Part shown: positions 51,513-60,605 of the stretch, one piece after another
How positions within the stretch are numbered: position 1 is the first letter of the stretch
How the letters are laid out: every line of letters begins with the position of its first letter
Assembly (NCBI GenBank): GCA_910586625.1
Contig: CAJUIZ010000001.1
Coordinates: 62,001 to 126,000, forward strand
Direction: 5' to 3'
Source of the DNA: an uncultured Christensenellaceae bacterium
Lineage (GTDB): Bacteria > Bacillota > Clostridia > Christensenellales > CAG-314
Length of the DNA: 64,000 nucleotides
Position numbers and translations under genes: made by a program
Notes under the pieces: generated by a model
Databases searched by the model: none
Told to the model about the DNA's origin: nothing
The model's input: only the letters and a program-made list of their open reading frames with translations

Positions 51513-52859
51513 ATGAAAAGAAAATTCAAAATAAAAATATCCATTTGGCAGCTGCTTGCGCTGGGGTATTTGACGGTAATACTAATCGGCAGCGTATTGC
51601 TTGTTTTGCCTTGGGCATCCAAATCGGGCGAAACGTCCTATTTAGACGCGCTGTTCACGTCGGTATCCGCAACTTGCGTAACGGGACTTGCCGTCCATAA
51701 TACGTCGGAGCATTGGACTCTGTTCGGACAGATTGTAATACTTATTCTCATTCAAGTCGGCGGGCTGGGTTTTATGACCTTCGTAACGTCCGTTTTTTAC
51801 ATTCTGAAAAAAGACGTAAGTCTGTACGGACGTAAAGCTTTGATGGCAACCGCCGGAATAGACAGAAAATATCTCGGTTTGGGCAAGCTTGTAAAAAGGA
51901 TACTGATAGGTTCGGCAATTTTCGAAGCGGCAGGCGCGTTTGCGCTGTGCTTCCGCTTCGTTCCCGATTTCGGCTGGGGCAACGGAATATATTACTCCGT
52001 TTGGCATTCCGTTTCGGCGTTTTGCAACGCAGGATTCGACCTTATAGGCACAAACGGCGGCTGCTCTATCACGTCATACGCCAAAGATCCCTTGGTGACC
52101 GTAACGCTGGGACTGCTGATTATTATCGGCGGACTGGGCTTTTACGTTTGGAGCGACATACTGGATAGCAGGCCGAAACCGAAAAAGCTGCAATTTAATA
52201 CGAAAGTAGTACTGACTCTAAGCGCGGCTTTGATTGTTTTATCTTGCGCGCTGTTTACGGTTTTCGAATGGAATAACCCGTCCTACACAGACTATAATTT
52301 CGGAGAAAAACTGCTCGTTTCTTTTTTCAATGCGGTAACTCCCCGAACGGCAGGTTTTTCCACTACCGACCCTACTACACTTTCGGAAAGCGGCTATGCG
52401 TTAACATTGCTGCTGATGTTTGTAGGCGGCAACTCCGGTTCGACTGCCGGCGGCATAAAGGTGGGAACGCTCGCCGTTATAGTTACGGGTATGATTGCTT
52501 CGTTACGTGGCAAAAGCGATATCGATCTGGGCAGAAAAAGACTTGCCCCCGAACTGCTGTCGCAAGCTCTGGCTATATTCGTAGCCTGTCTGTCGCTCAT
52601 AGTTTTGTCTACGATAGCGATATGCGCGTTTCAACCGTCGCTTACAATAAAGGAAGTCGTATTCGAATGCGTTTCGGCTCTCGGAACGGTAGGCTTAACG
52701 TTGAACGTTACGGACAAGCTGCTGATTCCGTCTAAAATAATAATTATGCTGCTGATGTATACGGGCAGAGTGGGTATTCTTACGCTTACCCTTGCATTAG
52801 GCGAAAGCCGTACAACGGCAAAAATAAGAAAGCCGATCGACTCTATTTTAATAGGATAA
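51513..52859 (+). CDS. ktrB: Potassium uptake protein KtrB
   Basis: A 448-residue K+ channel-like transporter of the Trk/Ktr/HKT superfamily with four pore repeats. The filter loops are visible: DALFTSVSATCVTGL, WHSVSAFCNAGFDL, NAVTPRTAGFSTTD and ECVSALGTVGLTL, plus GGNSGSTAGGIKVGT after the third. It works with the regulatory subunit KtrA encoded next. No Shine-Dalgarno sequence precedes the ATG, which is close to the predicted transcription start. Confidence 0.95.
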   Translation: MKRKFKIKISIWQLLALGYLTVILIGSVLLVLPWASKSGETSYLDALFTSVSATCVTGLAVHNTSEHWTLFGQIVILILIQVGGLGFMTFVTSVFYILKKDVSLYGRKALMATAGIDRKYLGLGKLVKRILIGSAIFEAAGAFALCFRFVPDFGWGNGIYYSVWHSVSAFCNAGFDLIGTNGGCSITSYAKDPLVTVTLGLLIIIGGLGFYVWSDILDSRPKPKKLQFNTKVVLTLSAALIVLSCALFTVFEWNNPSYTDYNFGEKLLVSFFNAVTPRTAGFSTTDPTTLSESGYALTLLLMFVGGNSGSTAGGIKVGTLAVIVTGMIASLRGKSDIDLGRKRLAPELLSQALAIFVACLSLIVLSTIAICAFQPSLTIKEVVFECVSALGTVGLTLNVTDKLLIPSKIIIMLLMYTGRVGILTLTLALGESRTTAKIRKPIDSILIG

Positions 52860-52869
52860 GGAGAAAAAT

Positions 52870-53523
52870 ATGAAATCCGTTTTACTTATAGGTATGGGGC
52901 AAGTCGGACAATTGCTGGGTGAAAAATTACTTAATATGGGCAACGAAGTTATGATCGTCGATAAAGACGAAAACATAATCAACACCGTTGCAAGCAAATA
53001 TACCGGCGCAGTTATATGTAACTGTATGGTTTCGGACAATCTCAAAGCGCTGGATATTCCTTCGTACGACGCATGCGTAGTAACGATTGCCGACGACTTT
53101 CAAAGCTCGCTGGAAATAACGTCCATTCTGAAAGATCTCGGCGCAAAATATATTATTGCAAAAGCCAATACGGACATTCAACGCAAGTTTTTACTGCGCA
53201 TAGGAGCAAACGAAGTAATATATCCAAACCGCGATATGGCGGAAAAATTAGCGGTAAAAATCAATTCGGAACAGGTTTACGACTATTTCGAATTGGACGC
53301 AACCTATTCCATATTCGAAATAGCCGTCCCCGAAAAATGGATAGGCAAAACTATCCGTCAAACAAATCCGCGCACGAAATACGGTATAAATATACTTACA
53401 ATCAAAAAAGACAATAAGTATATGCCTACTCCGACGCCCGATACAATGTTCGAATCAAACGACAAAATCGTCGTATTCGGCAATACCGAACAAATACTGT
53501 TGTTTACCAATAAGCAGAAATAA
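52870..53523 (+). CDS. ktrA: Potassium uptake regulatory subunit KtrA (RCK domain)
   Basis: A 217-residue cytoplasmic RCK protein that gates KtrB on nucleotide binding. The Rossmann motif GMGQVGQLLGEKL with VDKDE is at the N-terminus; a C-terminal RCK_C ligand-binding part (ITIKKDNKYMPTPTPDTMF) follows. Start ten bases after the ktrB stop with AAGGAGA. Terminator at 53579. Confidence 0.95.
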   Translation: MKSVLLIGMGQVGQLLGEKLLNMGNEVMIVDKDENIINTVASKYTGAVICNCMVSDNLKALDIPSYDACVVTIADDFQSSLEITSILKDLGAKYIIAKANTDIQRKFLLRIGANEVIYPNRDMAEKLAVKINSEQVYDYFELDATYSIFEIAVPEKWIGKTIRQTNPRTKYGINILTIKKDNKYMPTPTPDTMFESNDKIVVFGNTEQILLFTNKQK

Positions 53524-53578
53524 TATCGAATATAACGCTACCGTTGTATTCATTGCATACAACGCGCTGTAAGTAATA

Positions 53579-53615
53579 CAAACGGCTTGGAATTTTTACT
53601 ATTCCAAGCCGTTTG
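53579..53615. terminator. Bidirectional terminator between ktrBA and trkAH
   Basis: A 15-bp perfect stem (caaacggcttggaat, 7-base loop) with T7 shortly after on the plus strand and a TGTATTACT run on the minus strand. Confidence 0.92.
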
Positions 53616-53670
53616 AATATGTTTTTTTATTAAACCATTCTGCCTAGCAGTCTCTTTTGCAGTTAAAAAG

Positions 53671-55143
53671 CTATCTCTTCATCCAAGTAAACGGAGAAAC
53701 GGCAAGAAGCAGCGGGTAAATTTCCAAACGTCCCAAAACCATTGCAACCGTCAAGACCAGCTTTGACGCCCAATTGTACATATAATATCCGCTTGCGACA
53801 ACGCCGTATGCGGGGCCTATATTGTTAACGCAAGACACCGCCGCCGTTATATTGGCTTCGACAGACAGGTTTGCCGCTTTATCGAAAGATAAAACGATAA
53901 AGGCGACGGCTATGATAAACATATATAAAGCAAAATAACTCGTTACGCTTCGCAGCGTCTCGTCGGAAACGACTTTTCCTTCGAACTTAACTACGCTTTG
54001 ATTGCGCGGACTGAGTACCCTTCTAAGTTCCTTGCGTACCGCACAGCCGAGAAGGGCGATTCGCGAAACTTTAAGTCCGCCCGCGGTCGAGCCCGCGCAG
54101 CCGCCAATAAACATAAGCACAAATAATATGCCTTTGGTCAGTAGCGGCAACGAATCCAAAGACGAAGAAGCGGGAATGGACGTGAAGCCCGTAGTGGTCA
54201 AAAAGGACACCGCCTGAAACGCCGCGTGCCGTATTCCGTCGCCTACGTTTTGCGTATAAGGCAGCTGCTTGGTTATGTTTATCGCCACCGCCGTAACGGA
54301 CACGACGATAATACCGCCGTATATCCACAGCTCGCGCGACGAAAACGCCGAACGGAACTTGCGCATTATAAGCAGATAAAAAACGTTGAAGTTTACGCCG
54401 AACAGTATCATAAATACCGTTATTATCCACTGGCACGCCGCGTTATACGAAGCTATACTGTCCGCCTTTATTCCGAAGCCGCCCGTACCCGCCGTACCGA
54501 AAGCGTGAACCACGCTGTCGAATATAGGCATACCCGCAATAATCAAGGCGATTATTTCCAGTACCGTCATACCTATGTAAATTAGGTACAGTATCTTAGC
54601 GGTACTGCGCGCGCGGGGGACGATTTTGTCCACGGTAGGCCCGGGCATTTCGGCGCGCAGAATGTGCATACTTCTGTCCGTTGCGCCGGATACTATCGCC
54701 ATAACGAACACGATAACGCCCATACCGCCTATCCAATGGGTAAAGCTGCGCCAAAACAGCAAGCCCTTAGCCATGCCTTCTATTTGTTCGCCGATAAGTA
54801 TGGTTGCGCCCGTGGTAGAAAAGCCGCTTGCCGTTTCGAACAGCGCGTCGATGTAGCTTGGAATAGCCCCGCTTATAACAAAAGGCAGCGCGCCTATCAT
54901 AGAAACGTATATCCAAGCAAGAGATACGATAATAAGCCCTTCCTTAGAAAAGAATACGTCCGTTTTGGGTTTTAGACACAATGTTAACACCAAGCCGATT
55001 ACAAGGCTAATACCTATTGTGATAGCAAACGCCCACCAGCATGCTTCGGACAGGCACAGCGCCAAAACCATGGGTATTACAAGCAAAACGGCAAGTACTA
55101 TCGCCACCTTGCCCGTCGTATGAAAAATCATCCGATAATTCAT
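53671..55143 (-). CDS. trkH: Trk potassium uptake protein TrkH
   Basis: A 490-residue TrkH-type K+ uptake pore. Filter segments include ETASGFSTTGATIL, HAFGTAGTGGFGIK, QAVSFLTTTGFTSI and SCVNNIGPAYGVV, with GGCAGSTAGGLKVSR. It pairs with TrkA encoded just upstream (ATGA overlap). The C-terminus is close to the TrkH/KtrB terminator shared with the convergent ktrBA unit. Confidence 0.95.
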   Translation of the reverse strand: MNYRMIFHTTGKVAIVLAVLLVIPMVLALCLSEACWWAFAITIGISLVIGLVLTLCLKPKTDVFFSKEGLIIVSLAWIYVSMIGALPFVISGAIPSYIDALFETASGFSTTGATILIGEQIEGMAKGLLFWRSFTHWIGGMGVIVFVMAIVSGATDRSMHILRAEMPGPTVDKIVPRARSTAKILYLIYIGMTVLEIIALIIAGMPIFDSVVHAFGTAGTGGFGIKADSIASYNAACQWIITVFMILFGVNFNVFYLLIMRKFRSAFSSRELWIYGGIIVVSVTAVAINITKQLPYTQNVGDGIRHAAFQAVSFLTTTGFTSIPASSSLDSLPLLTKGILFVLMFIGGCAGSTAGGLKVSRIALLGCAVRKELRRVLSPRNQSVVKFEGKVVSDETLRSVTSYFALYMFIIAVAFIVLSFDKAANLSVEANITAAVSCVNNIGPAYGVVASGYYMYNWASKLVLTVAMVLGRLEIYPLLLAVSPFTWMKR

Positions 55144-56501
55144 CTTACAATCTCCGATAAGTCACGCAGATGCGCGTCCGTAGCTACAACTATAACCATG
55201 TCGCCCGCCGTTATGCAGTCGTTGCCGGACGGTATTATCGTTTCTTTTCCGCGAATTATACCCGCTATAATATAGTTGGGTTTGAGATTTAACGATTTTA
55301 ACGGAATATTGTTGATGCTGCAATCGTTAAGCACTGCAAATTCCAAAGCTTCCGCCTTGCCGTCCATAAGGCTGTACATCGTCTCAACCTTACTTTCAAG
55401 CGAATCGGATAATGCTCTTGCGTAACGCGTCAATACGTCCGCAACTATTTTACGCGGAGAAACCACGCAGTCCAATCCCAACTTTTCCGCCAAAGCACCC
55501 GTTTCGGTGTGACTGACCTTGGTAATAACCTTGGGCACGCGCTCGCTCATAGCGTAGAAAGATATAAGAATATTTTCTTCGTCCTTACCCGTTAAAGCTA
55601 CGAACGCGTCCGTAGCGGTTATACCTTCTTCCAACAATAAATCCTGACTCATTCCGTCGCCGTGAATAACCGTGGCGTTAGAAGACAGCTTTTCCGCTAT
55701 TTTTACGCAGGAATCTTGATCTTTTTCTATTATCTTAGCGTAAAAACCGTTGGAAGCAAGCATCTTGGCGAGATAATACGCCACAACGCTGCCGCCCATA
55801 ATAATTACGTCGCGTCCTTGTTTTTGTCCCAAACCGACCGATTTCAGGAACTTGTGCATATCCGTGCGCTTGACCATAAACGCAACCTTGTCGTCTTGGC
55901 AAAGTTCGAATGCCCCCATGGGAATATATACTTCGCTGCCGCGCTGAACGGCGCACGCAACGAACTGCACGGGACATTTTTTACGCAAATCTTGCAACGT
56001 CACGCCGATTACCGGGGACTTCTCTTTTATTGCCAGCTCCAACATTTGAATTTTTTTGCCGGCAAAGCTGTCGACGTTTACGGCGGAAGGTAATTTGAGA
56101 ATGTCGAAAAGCGCCTCCGCAGTGAGCTGCTCGGGATTTAACGCCATGGACAATTGTAATTCTTTGGTTAAAAACTGCAAACCGTCTTCGTTGTAGCCCG
56201 ATTCTCTTATACGCGCAACCGTATACTTTGCGCCCATACGCCTTGCCAAAAAGCAGGAAAGCATATTTACTTCGTCCGATTCGGTTACCGCAATAAACAG
56301 ATCCGTCTTGGACACTTCCGCCTGTTGCAGCATTTCACGCGAAGTGGCGTTGCCGCAAACCGCCATTACGTCGTAGGTATTGGTTATCGATTGAATAACC
56401 TGCGGGTCATTATCGATTGCTACCACGTCGTGCCTTTCGTCCGCCATACTTTCGACGATTGTCCTGCCGATTTTTCCGCAACCGACCACTATAACTTTCA
56501 T
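55140..56501 (-). CDS. trkA: Trk system regulatory protein TrkA (two RCK repeats)
   Basis: A 453-residue TrkA with two tandem RCK domains, each with a Rossmann glycine motif: VVGCGKIGRTI at the N-terminus and IMGGSVVAYYLA near 230. It binds NAD(H)/ATP and controls TrkH. The start at MKVIVVGCG was chosen as the family N-terminus with GGAG 8 bases upstream; a 29-codon upstream extension is leader. Promoter at 56560-56588. Confidence 0.95.
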   Translation of the reverse strand: MKVIVVGCGKIGRTIVESMADERHDVVAIDNDPQVIQSITNTYDVMAVCGNATSREMLQQAEVSKTDLFIAVTESDEVNMLSCFLARRMGAKYTVARIRESGYNEDGLQFLTKELQLSMALNPEQLTAEALFDILKLPSAVNVDSFAGKKIQMLELAIKEKSPVIGVTLQDLRKKCPVQFVACAVQRGSEVYIPMGAFELCQDDKVAFMVKRTDMHKFLKSVGLGQKQGRDVIIMGGSVVAYYLAKMLASNGFYAKIIEKDQDSCVKIAEKLSSNATVIHGDGMSQDLLLEEGITATDAFVALTGKDEENILISFYAMSERVPKVITKVSHTETGALAEKLGLDCVVSPRKIVADVLTRYARALSDSLESKVETMYSLMDGKAEALEFAVLNDCSINNIPLKSLNLKPNYIIAGIIRGKETIIPSGNDCITAGDMVIVVATDAHLRDLSEIVR

Positions 56502-56559
56502 ATTACCGACTCCATTGTCCGATAGTTTACGCGAATCCAAGCGATTCCGCGCATTGTAT

Positions 56560-56588
56560 ATTGTATCACAAACATAATACCTTTGCAA
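56560..56588 (-). promoter_or_regulatory. Promoter of trkAH
   Basis: TTGCAA at 56583-56588, 17-base spacer, TACAAT at 56560-56565. Confidence 0.75.
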
Positions 56589-56627
56589 CGATAATTTTAA
56601 CGGCGCGTTCTAACGCGCACGCAAATT

Positions 56628-58184
56628 TTATCGGTTTTCCAATTCTTTATAATCTATTTTAGCAAGCTTGGTTCGAGGCATTGCGTCCAACACGTCTACA
56701 AAAGTCGGAACAGAATAACGTATGAGATTGTCGCCGCACCACTTTATAATCCTGTCGGCAGCAGTCTGCGTATCCATAGGCTCGCGCAATGTAACGTACG
56801 CTTTGAGATACTGTTTTCCGCCGACTACCTTGCCGACGACGCACGATTCCGATACGAAGGGCAATCTGCCTATGCACTCTTCCACTTCGGCGGGAAAAAC
56901 ATTTACCGCGGCGATTTTTACCATACGCTTTTTGCGGTCGACAACGTACAAGAAACCGTTTTCGTCCAAGTAGCCCATGTCGCCCGTTTTGAGATACCCG
57001 TCGTCCGTCCACTCTTCGCCGCCGCCGAGATACCCGCTCATAACGCCGCTTGCGGTAAGAGCAATCTCTCCGACGGCATTAGGCGGCAACACACTGCCGT
57101 CGTCGCCGAAGATTCGTATCTTACAACCGTCGATAGGTTTTCCGCAACTGTTGGGCGCATAGTAGTCGTAGTTGTTTACAGCGCAGACTCCGCACGTTTC
57201 GGTAAGTCCGTAACCGCGCATAATCCGCGCGGGACGCTTGCTGTACTTTGCCAAAATACCGTCCACCTGCTCAACCATACTTTCGGGTAGAACGTCGCCG
57301 CCGCACCAAATAACGTCCAATTTGCCGAAACGCTTGTGGTCTAACGCGTTTGCGCGCAATAATTTTGTTATCATAGCTGGAACGACCGCCCACGCCGTTA
57401 CGTTGTACTTGTCGAAATAACGCTTGACGACATTGACGTCGTATTGCGGAATAAGCGCGAGATTGAAGCCCGCGACAAAACCCGTATGCACCGAATTACA
57501 CAGTCCGTATGCGTGAAAAACGGGCAAGGTTGTAAGATAAAAGTTATCTTGGTCGTGAGACGGATTGTACATTTTGACAATAGTAGACGCCGTTTCGTTA
57601 AAAGCGTAGTTGGATATCTTGACAATTTTGGGGCTTCCGCTTGTTCCGCCGCTATGCATATAGCACACTACGTCGTGCTCGTCGCCAGTAATCGGTGTTT
57701 CGGCGGTATCTTTAATCAATTGCTTGTAGGTATAAACGCCCTTGACGCGCTTGCCGACAGCTTTGGCGTACAAAGCGTATACGGGCTTGCGGAACGTAAC
57801 GTAATCGGCTATGCTTGAGCGTACGAGCGTAACGTTAATCTTTGCAAGCGGGCGCTCGTCCTTGACCAACGCGTCGTAGAACAAAACCGCTTTCGACTGC
57901 GTTTGCGCGACGTATTTTTCCAATTCGTCAACAGGCGTCAACGGATGAACGAAGCTGGCGATAACGCCTAACTTGGAACAGGCGTAAAACGCCGCCACGC
58001 TTTGCGGACAGGTAGGCAGATAAACCGTTATTACGTCGCCCTTTTTCAGCCCCAAATTGACCAAACCGCGGGACAGGGCGTCCACATCGCGGATAAACCG
58101 CGGCATAGGGATAGCGTGGTCGTAATATACTATTCTGCCGTCCTTTCTGCAACGGTCAAGCATAACTTCGTAGCAAGTATTCAA
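56628..58184 (-). CDS. Acyl-CoA synthetase / AMP-dependent ligase
   Basis: A 518-residue class I adenylate-forming enzyme. The phosphate loop MHSGGTSGSPK, the GYGLTETCG motif, KTGDMGYLDENG and the C-terminal hinge/lysine region DRKKRMVKIAAVNVFPAEVEE (here cut: DRKKRMVK, VNVFPAEVEE) place it with fatty acyl- or 4-coumarate-CoA ligases. The acid is unknown. The start is TTG at 58184 (MNTCYEVML). It is preceded by A5-G9-CGTGCGTT, so the ribosome-binding site is a homopolymeric G tract, 8 bases from the TTG. A promoter lies at 58222-58250. Confidence 0.9.
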   Translation of the reverse strand: MNTCYEVMLDRCRKDGRIVYYDHAIPMPRFIRDVDALSRGLVNLGLKKGDVITVYLPTCPQSVAAFYACSKLGVIASFVHPLTPVDELEKYVAQTQSKAVLFYDALVKDERPLAKINVTLVRSSIADYVTFRKPVYALYAKAVGKRVKGVYTYKQLIKDTAETPITGDEHDVVCYMHSGGTSGSPKIVKISNYAFNETASTIVKMYNPSHDQDNFYLTTLPVFHAYGLCNSVHTGFVAGFNLALIPQYDVNVVKRYFDKYNVTAWAVVPAMITKLLRANALDHKRFGKLDVIWCGGDVLPESMVEQVDGILAKYSKRPARIMRGYGLTETCGVCAVNNYDYYAPNSCGKPIDGCKIRIFGDDGSVLPPNAVGEIALTASGVMSGYLGGGEEWTDDGYLKTGDMGYLDENGFLYVVDRKKRMVKIAAVNVFPAEVEECIGRLPFVSESCVVGKVVGGKQYLKAYVTLREPMDTQTAADRIIKWCGDNLIRYSVPTFVDVLDAMPRTKLAKIDYKELENR

Positions 58185-58192
58185 AACGCACG

Positions 58193-58201
58193 CCCCCCCC
58201 C
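58193..58201 (-). repeat. G9 homopolymer acting as ribosome-binding site
   Basis: Nine consecutive Gs (Cs on the plus strand) preceded by AAAAA lie 8 bases before the TTG start of the acyl-CoA synthetase gene. Length changes would alter Shine-Dalgarno spacing little but may alter strength or leader length. Confidence 0.7.
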
Positions 58202-58221
58202 TTTTTACAATTATCTGTTTT

Positions 58222-58250
58222 AGTATAGCAAATTAGACGGAAAAAATCAA
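58222..58250 (-). promoter_or_regulatory. Promoter of the acyl-CoA synthetase gene
   Basis: TTGATT at 58245-58250, 17-base spacer, TATACT at 58222-58227. The leader is about 30 bases and contains the G9 tract. Confidence 0.7.
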
Positions 58251-58310
58251 ATAATTTATCGAAACGCCCGTTCGGACGGCGAAAGACCGCGTTTTCGTCC
58301 GTCGATAGCA

Positions 58311-58337
58311 AAGCCGCCCCTTGACTTGGGGCGGCTT
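58311..58337 (-). terminator. Terminator of the phosphoribosyltransferase gene
   Basis: A 10-bp GC-rich stem (aagccgcccc, 7-base loop), followed by a short TTTGC on the minus strand, about 105 bases past the stop. Confidence 0.7.
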
Positions 58338-58441
58338 GTTAATAAAATGAAATTTTACTGTTTGCTAAAAAGATTATACCTATCCGACGATACGCCGAAA
58401 CAGCGCAACGCCTGTAAAAACGGATAAAATCGTTAACGGTC

Positions 58442-58978
58442 TTACAGCAGCGGAATTACGCCGAGATAGCAAATATCGTCTCGCTTTGCCGCGTCGCCTT
58501 CCGCAAGCACGAAAGCTTTTTTACAGATAGTTCCGCCGGACATTTCGACAAGTTTTTCCAAGCCCACAAGGCTGTTGCCCGTAGACACCACGTCGTCGAT
58601 AATACCTACCTTTTTACCCTTCATCAGCTCCGCATCGTGACGGGACAGGTACAGCTTCTGCTCAGTGCCGGTAGTTATACTGGACTTGATAACAACTTCC
58701 AAACCGTCCTGCATATACAGCTTTTTGGACTTACGCGCCACGGCGTAGTACTCGTGCCCCAATTCTCTTGCGATAACGTGGGTAAGCTGCAAGCCCTTAC
58801 TTTCCGCCGTAAGCAGCACGTCGCAATCGGCAACCAGCTTTGCCAATTGCTTGCCGCAATGCTCCGTCATACCTACGTTGCCGTGAAGATTGAAAAATGC
58901 GATATTGACTCCGCTTGGCAAAGGAAGCACGGGAAGATTCGCTTCGTAGCCGTTTAGATCTACCGTAAAGTATTTCAT
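58442..58978 (-). CDS. Adenine phosphoribosyltransferase-like protein
   Basis: A 178-residue type I phosphoribosyltransferase with the PRPP-binding motif VGIIDDVVSTGNSL near 125-138. The upstream LLTAESKGLQLTHVIARELG strand-helix matches adenine/xanthine PRTases used in purine salvage; a transcriptional regulator of the PurR type is a less likely alternative as no DNA-binding domain is present. The start at MKYFTVDL has GGAG 6 bases upstream. Own promoter at 59038-59066, divergent from the RluA-type gene. Confidence 0.82.
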   Translation of the reverse strand: MKYFTVDLNGYEANLPVLPLPSGVNIAFFNLHGNVGMTEHCGKQLAKLVADCDVLLTAESKGLQLTHVIARELGHEYYAVARKSKKLYMQDGLEVVIKSSITTGTEQKLYLSRHDAELMKGKKVGIIDDVVSTGNSLVGLEKLVEMSGGTICKKAFVLAEGDAAKRDDICYLGVIPLL

Positions 58979-59037
58979 AATCCGCTCCAAAAAAATATTT
59001 TGCGCGAGCGCATATACGCCCCGCGCATTACGCAATC

Positions 59038-59066
59038 AGTATACAATATTATACGTCGGGTGTCAA
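59038..59066 (-). promoter_or_regulatory. Promoter of the phosphoribosyltransferase gene
   Basis: TTGACA at 59061-59066, 17-base spacer, TATACT at 59038-59043. It lies back to back with the promoter on the other strand at 59077-59105. Confidence 0.87.
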
Positions 59067-59076
59067 CGAAATTGTC

Positions 59077-59105
59077 TTGTCAACAGCACGGCAATCGGGT
59101 ATAAT
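59077..59105 (+). promoter_or_regulatory. Promoter of the RluA-type gene (leaderless)
   Basis: TTGTCA at 59077-59082, 17-base spacer, TATAAT at 59100-59105, then only six bases to the ATG at 59112, so transcription should begin at or next to the start codon. Confidence 0.82.
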
Positions 59106-59111
59106 TGGCGT

Positions 59112-59939
59112 ATGATAAAGTTGACTGTAAACGGCGAATTCGACGGCAAAACAATTAAAGAATACTTTCAAAAGCAGGGGTACTCTACTTCGCAAATCAA
59201 GCGGTTCAAATACGACGGACAGATACTGTTAAACGGACAAGCCGTAACCGTAAGACATCCTTTGACTGCGGGCGACACGTTAGAGCTTACTGCAAACGTA
59301 CGATTACATTCGCTCGAACCGTCAAGCGAAACGGCTGCGCTGTTGTATTGCGACAAGTATTTGTACGTTGCGGCGAAGCCCTGCAACGTTGCCACGCACC
59401 CCGACAGAACGCACCGCGCAAACACGCTCGGCAATATGCTTGCAAGCGCGTTCGGCAAAGATTTCCGCCTGCGTATAATCACTCGGTTAGACAAGGTTAC
59501 AAGCGGACTTGTTTTGGGAGCGTTGGACGAAATTACGGCGGAAAAGCTAAACGCTATGCAGCTTCGCCGCGAAATCGACAAAACGTACGTTGCGGAAACG
59601 GAAGGGATTGTACCGCTCGATTGCGGAGAAATAAACCTGCCGCTGCTTAGGCAAGACGACAAATGCCTTACGGTAGTAAGCGCCGACGGCAAAGCCGCAC
59701 AAACGAAATACGAAGTGATAGAACGACGCATATCGTCCACAATAGTACGCTTGTATCCGTTGACAGGACGAACACACCAACTGCGCGCGCATATGGCGGC
59801 AATAGGATACCCTATAATCGGCGACAAAACGTACGGCGCAAAATCTGCGGAGCGCGTCAAACTGCACTGCGAACGGTTGACGTTTAAGCACCCGTACGAA
59901 CAAAAAACGGTAGACGTTTGTCTACCGTGCGAGTTTTGA
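59112..59939 (+). CDS. RluA-family pseudouridine synthase
   Basis: A 275-residue synthase that isomerises uridine in rRNA or tRNA. An N-terminal S4 RNA-binding domain (about 14-60) precedes the catalytic domain with ITRLDKVTSGL (catalytic Asp127) and the later LTGRTHQLRAHMAAIGYPIIG (here abbreviated to GRTHQLRAH). The exact target base is not readable. The start has no Shine-Dalgarno sequence and lies six bases from the -10 box. The last codons overlap a terminator hairpin used by the convergent gene. Confidence 0.92.
   Translation: MIKLTVNGEFDGKTIKEYFQKQGYSTSQIKRFKYDGQILLNGQAVTVRHPLTAGDTLELTANVRLHSLEPSSETAALLYCDKYLYVAAKPCNVATHPDRTHRANTLGNMLASAFGKDFRLRIITRLDKVTSGLVLGALDEITAEKLNAMQLRREIDKTYVAETEGIVPLDCGEINLPLLRQDDKCLTVVSADGKAAQTKYEVIERRISSTIVRLYPLTGRTHQLRAHMAAIGYPIIGDKTYGAKSAERVKLHCERLTFKHPYEQKTVDVCLPCEF
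59902..59928 (-). terminator. Terminator of the convergent HAD gene, inside the rluA-type CDS
   Basis: A 9-bp perfect stem (acggtagac, loop gttt at 59916-59919) is followed by TTTTTTG on the minus strand. It lies wholly within the 3' end of the plus-strand pseudouridine synthase gene, 23 bases beyond the HAD stop. Confidence 0.85.
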
Positions 59940-59950
59940 TTCTTCGTAAT

Positions 59951-60529
59951 TTATTTTTCTGTTTTTTCACCGTTTTGATACAGTAAAGTGATTTTGTCGC
60001 CCTTAACCAAATAACCGCGTTCGGCAAGCTTAAACAACGGAACGTCCGTCAACGAGTCGGAGTAATAAGTTGCAAGTGGCGAGTCGCCGAAATGCTTACG
60101 GAAAAAATCCGTTTTGGCTGCGCCGTGGCAATGTTTGCCGAACGTCTTGCCCGATTGAATATCCACATTCGAAGCGATACATTTAACTCCCAACCGTGAA
60201 CAGGCAACTTCCACCAAATACTGCGGCGAAGCGGAAATTATTATATCGTCGTCACGCTTTTGGCTATAATACCAAGACTTAATACGGCTAAAATTTTTAT
60301 TCCAAAATTTTTCCACAAATTTACGCTTATTCGGAACAAAAACTATAAACCGCTCCAATACGCACAAAAAACGGTGTTTATTGAGAATACGCAGTCCGTG
60401 AAGAATTGCGGCGACAAGCTGCACAGGCGAATAAATTACAAGATACGGCAGACGAACAAGGCAGTAAAAATAAAACCGCCGGAAACTGTTGCCCTTGTAT
60501 ATTGTATTGTCGAAGTCGTATCCGTTCAT
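59951..60529 (-). CDS. HAD-IB-like phosphatase
   Basis: A 192-residue protein with the HAD nucleophile motif YDFDNTIY (Asp5, Asp7) and DDIIISASP and YYSDSLTDVPLF later on. The order matches phosphoserine-phosphatase-like or cofactor-type members; a helical hydrophobic region at about 22-50 could be a cap or membrane contact. Start is uncertain: no Shine-Dalgarno sequence or clear -10 box was found upstream of the ATG. Substrate unknown. Confidence 0.78.
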   Translation of the reverse strand: MNGYDFDNTIYKGNSFRRFYFYCLVRLPYLVIYSPVQLVAAILHGLRILNKHRFLCVLERFIVFVPNKRKFVEKFWNKNFSRIKSWYYSQKRDDDIIISASPQYLVEVACSRLGVKCIASNVDIQSGKTFGKHCHGAAKTDFFRKHFGDSPLATYYSDSLTDVPLFKLAERGYLVKGDKITLLYQNGEKTEK

Positions 60530-60605
60530 AGCAAACCGCTTGCTATTGATAGACGAAAAATGCGAAATTTTACCTGTTGCCCGTTGATATGCCCAACCGA
60601 ATACA

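Noticed and set aside
58260..58305. GC-rich stretch before the phosphoribosyltransferase terminator as a second terminator
   Set aside because: The cggacg/cgtccg pairing has several mismatches and no T run on either strand.
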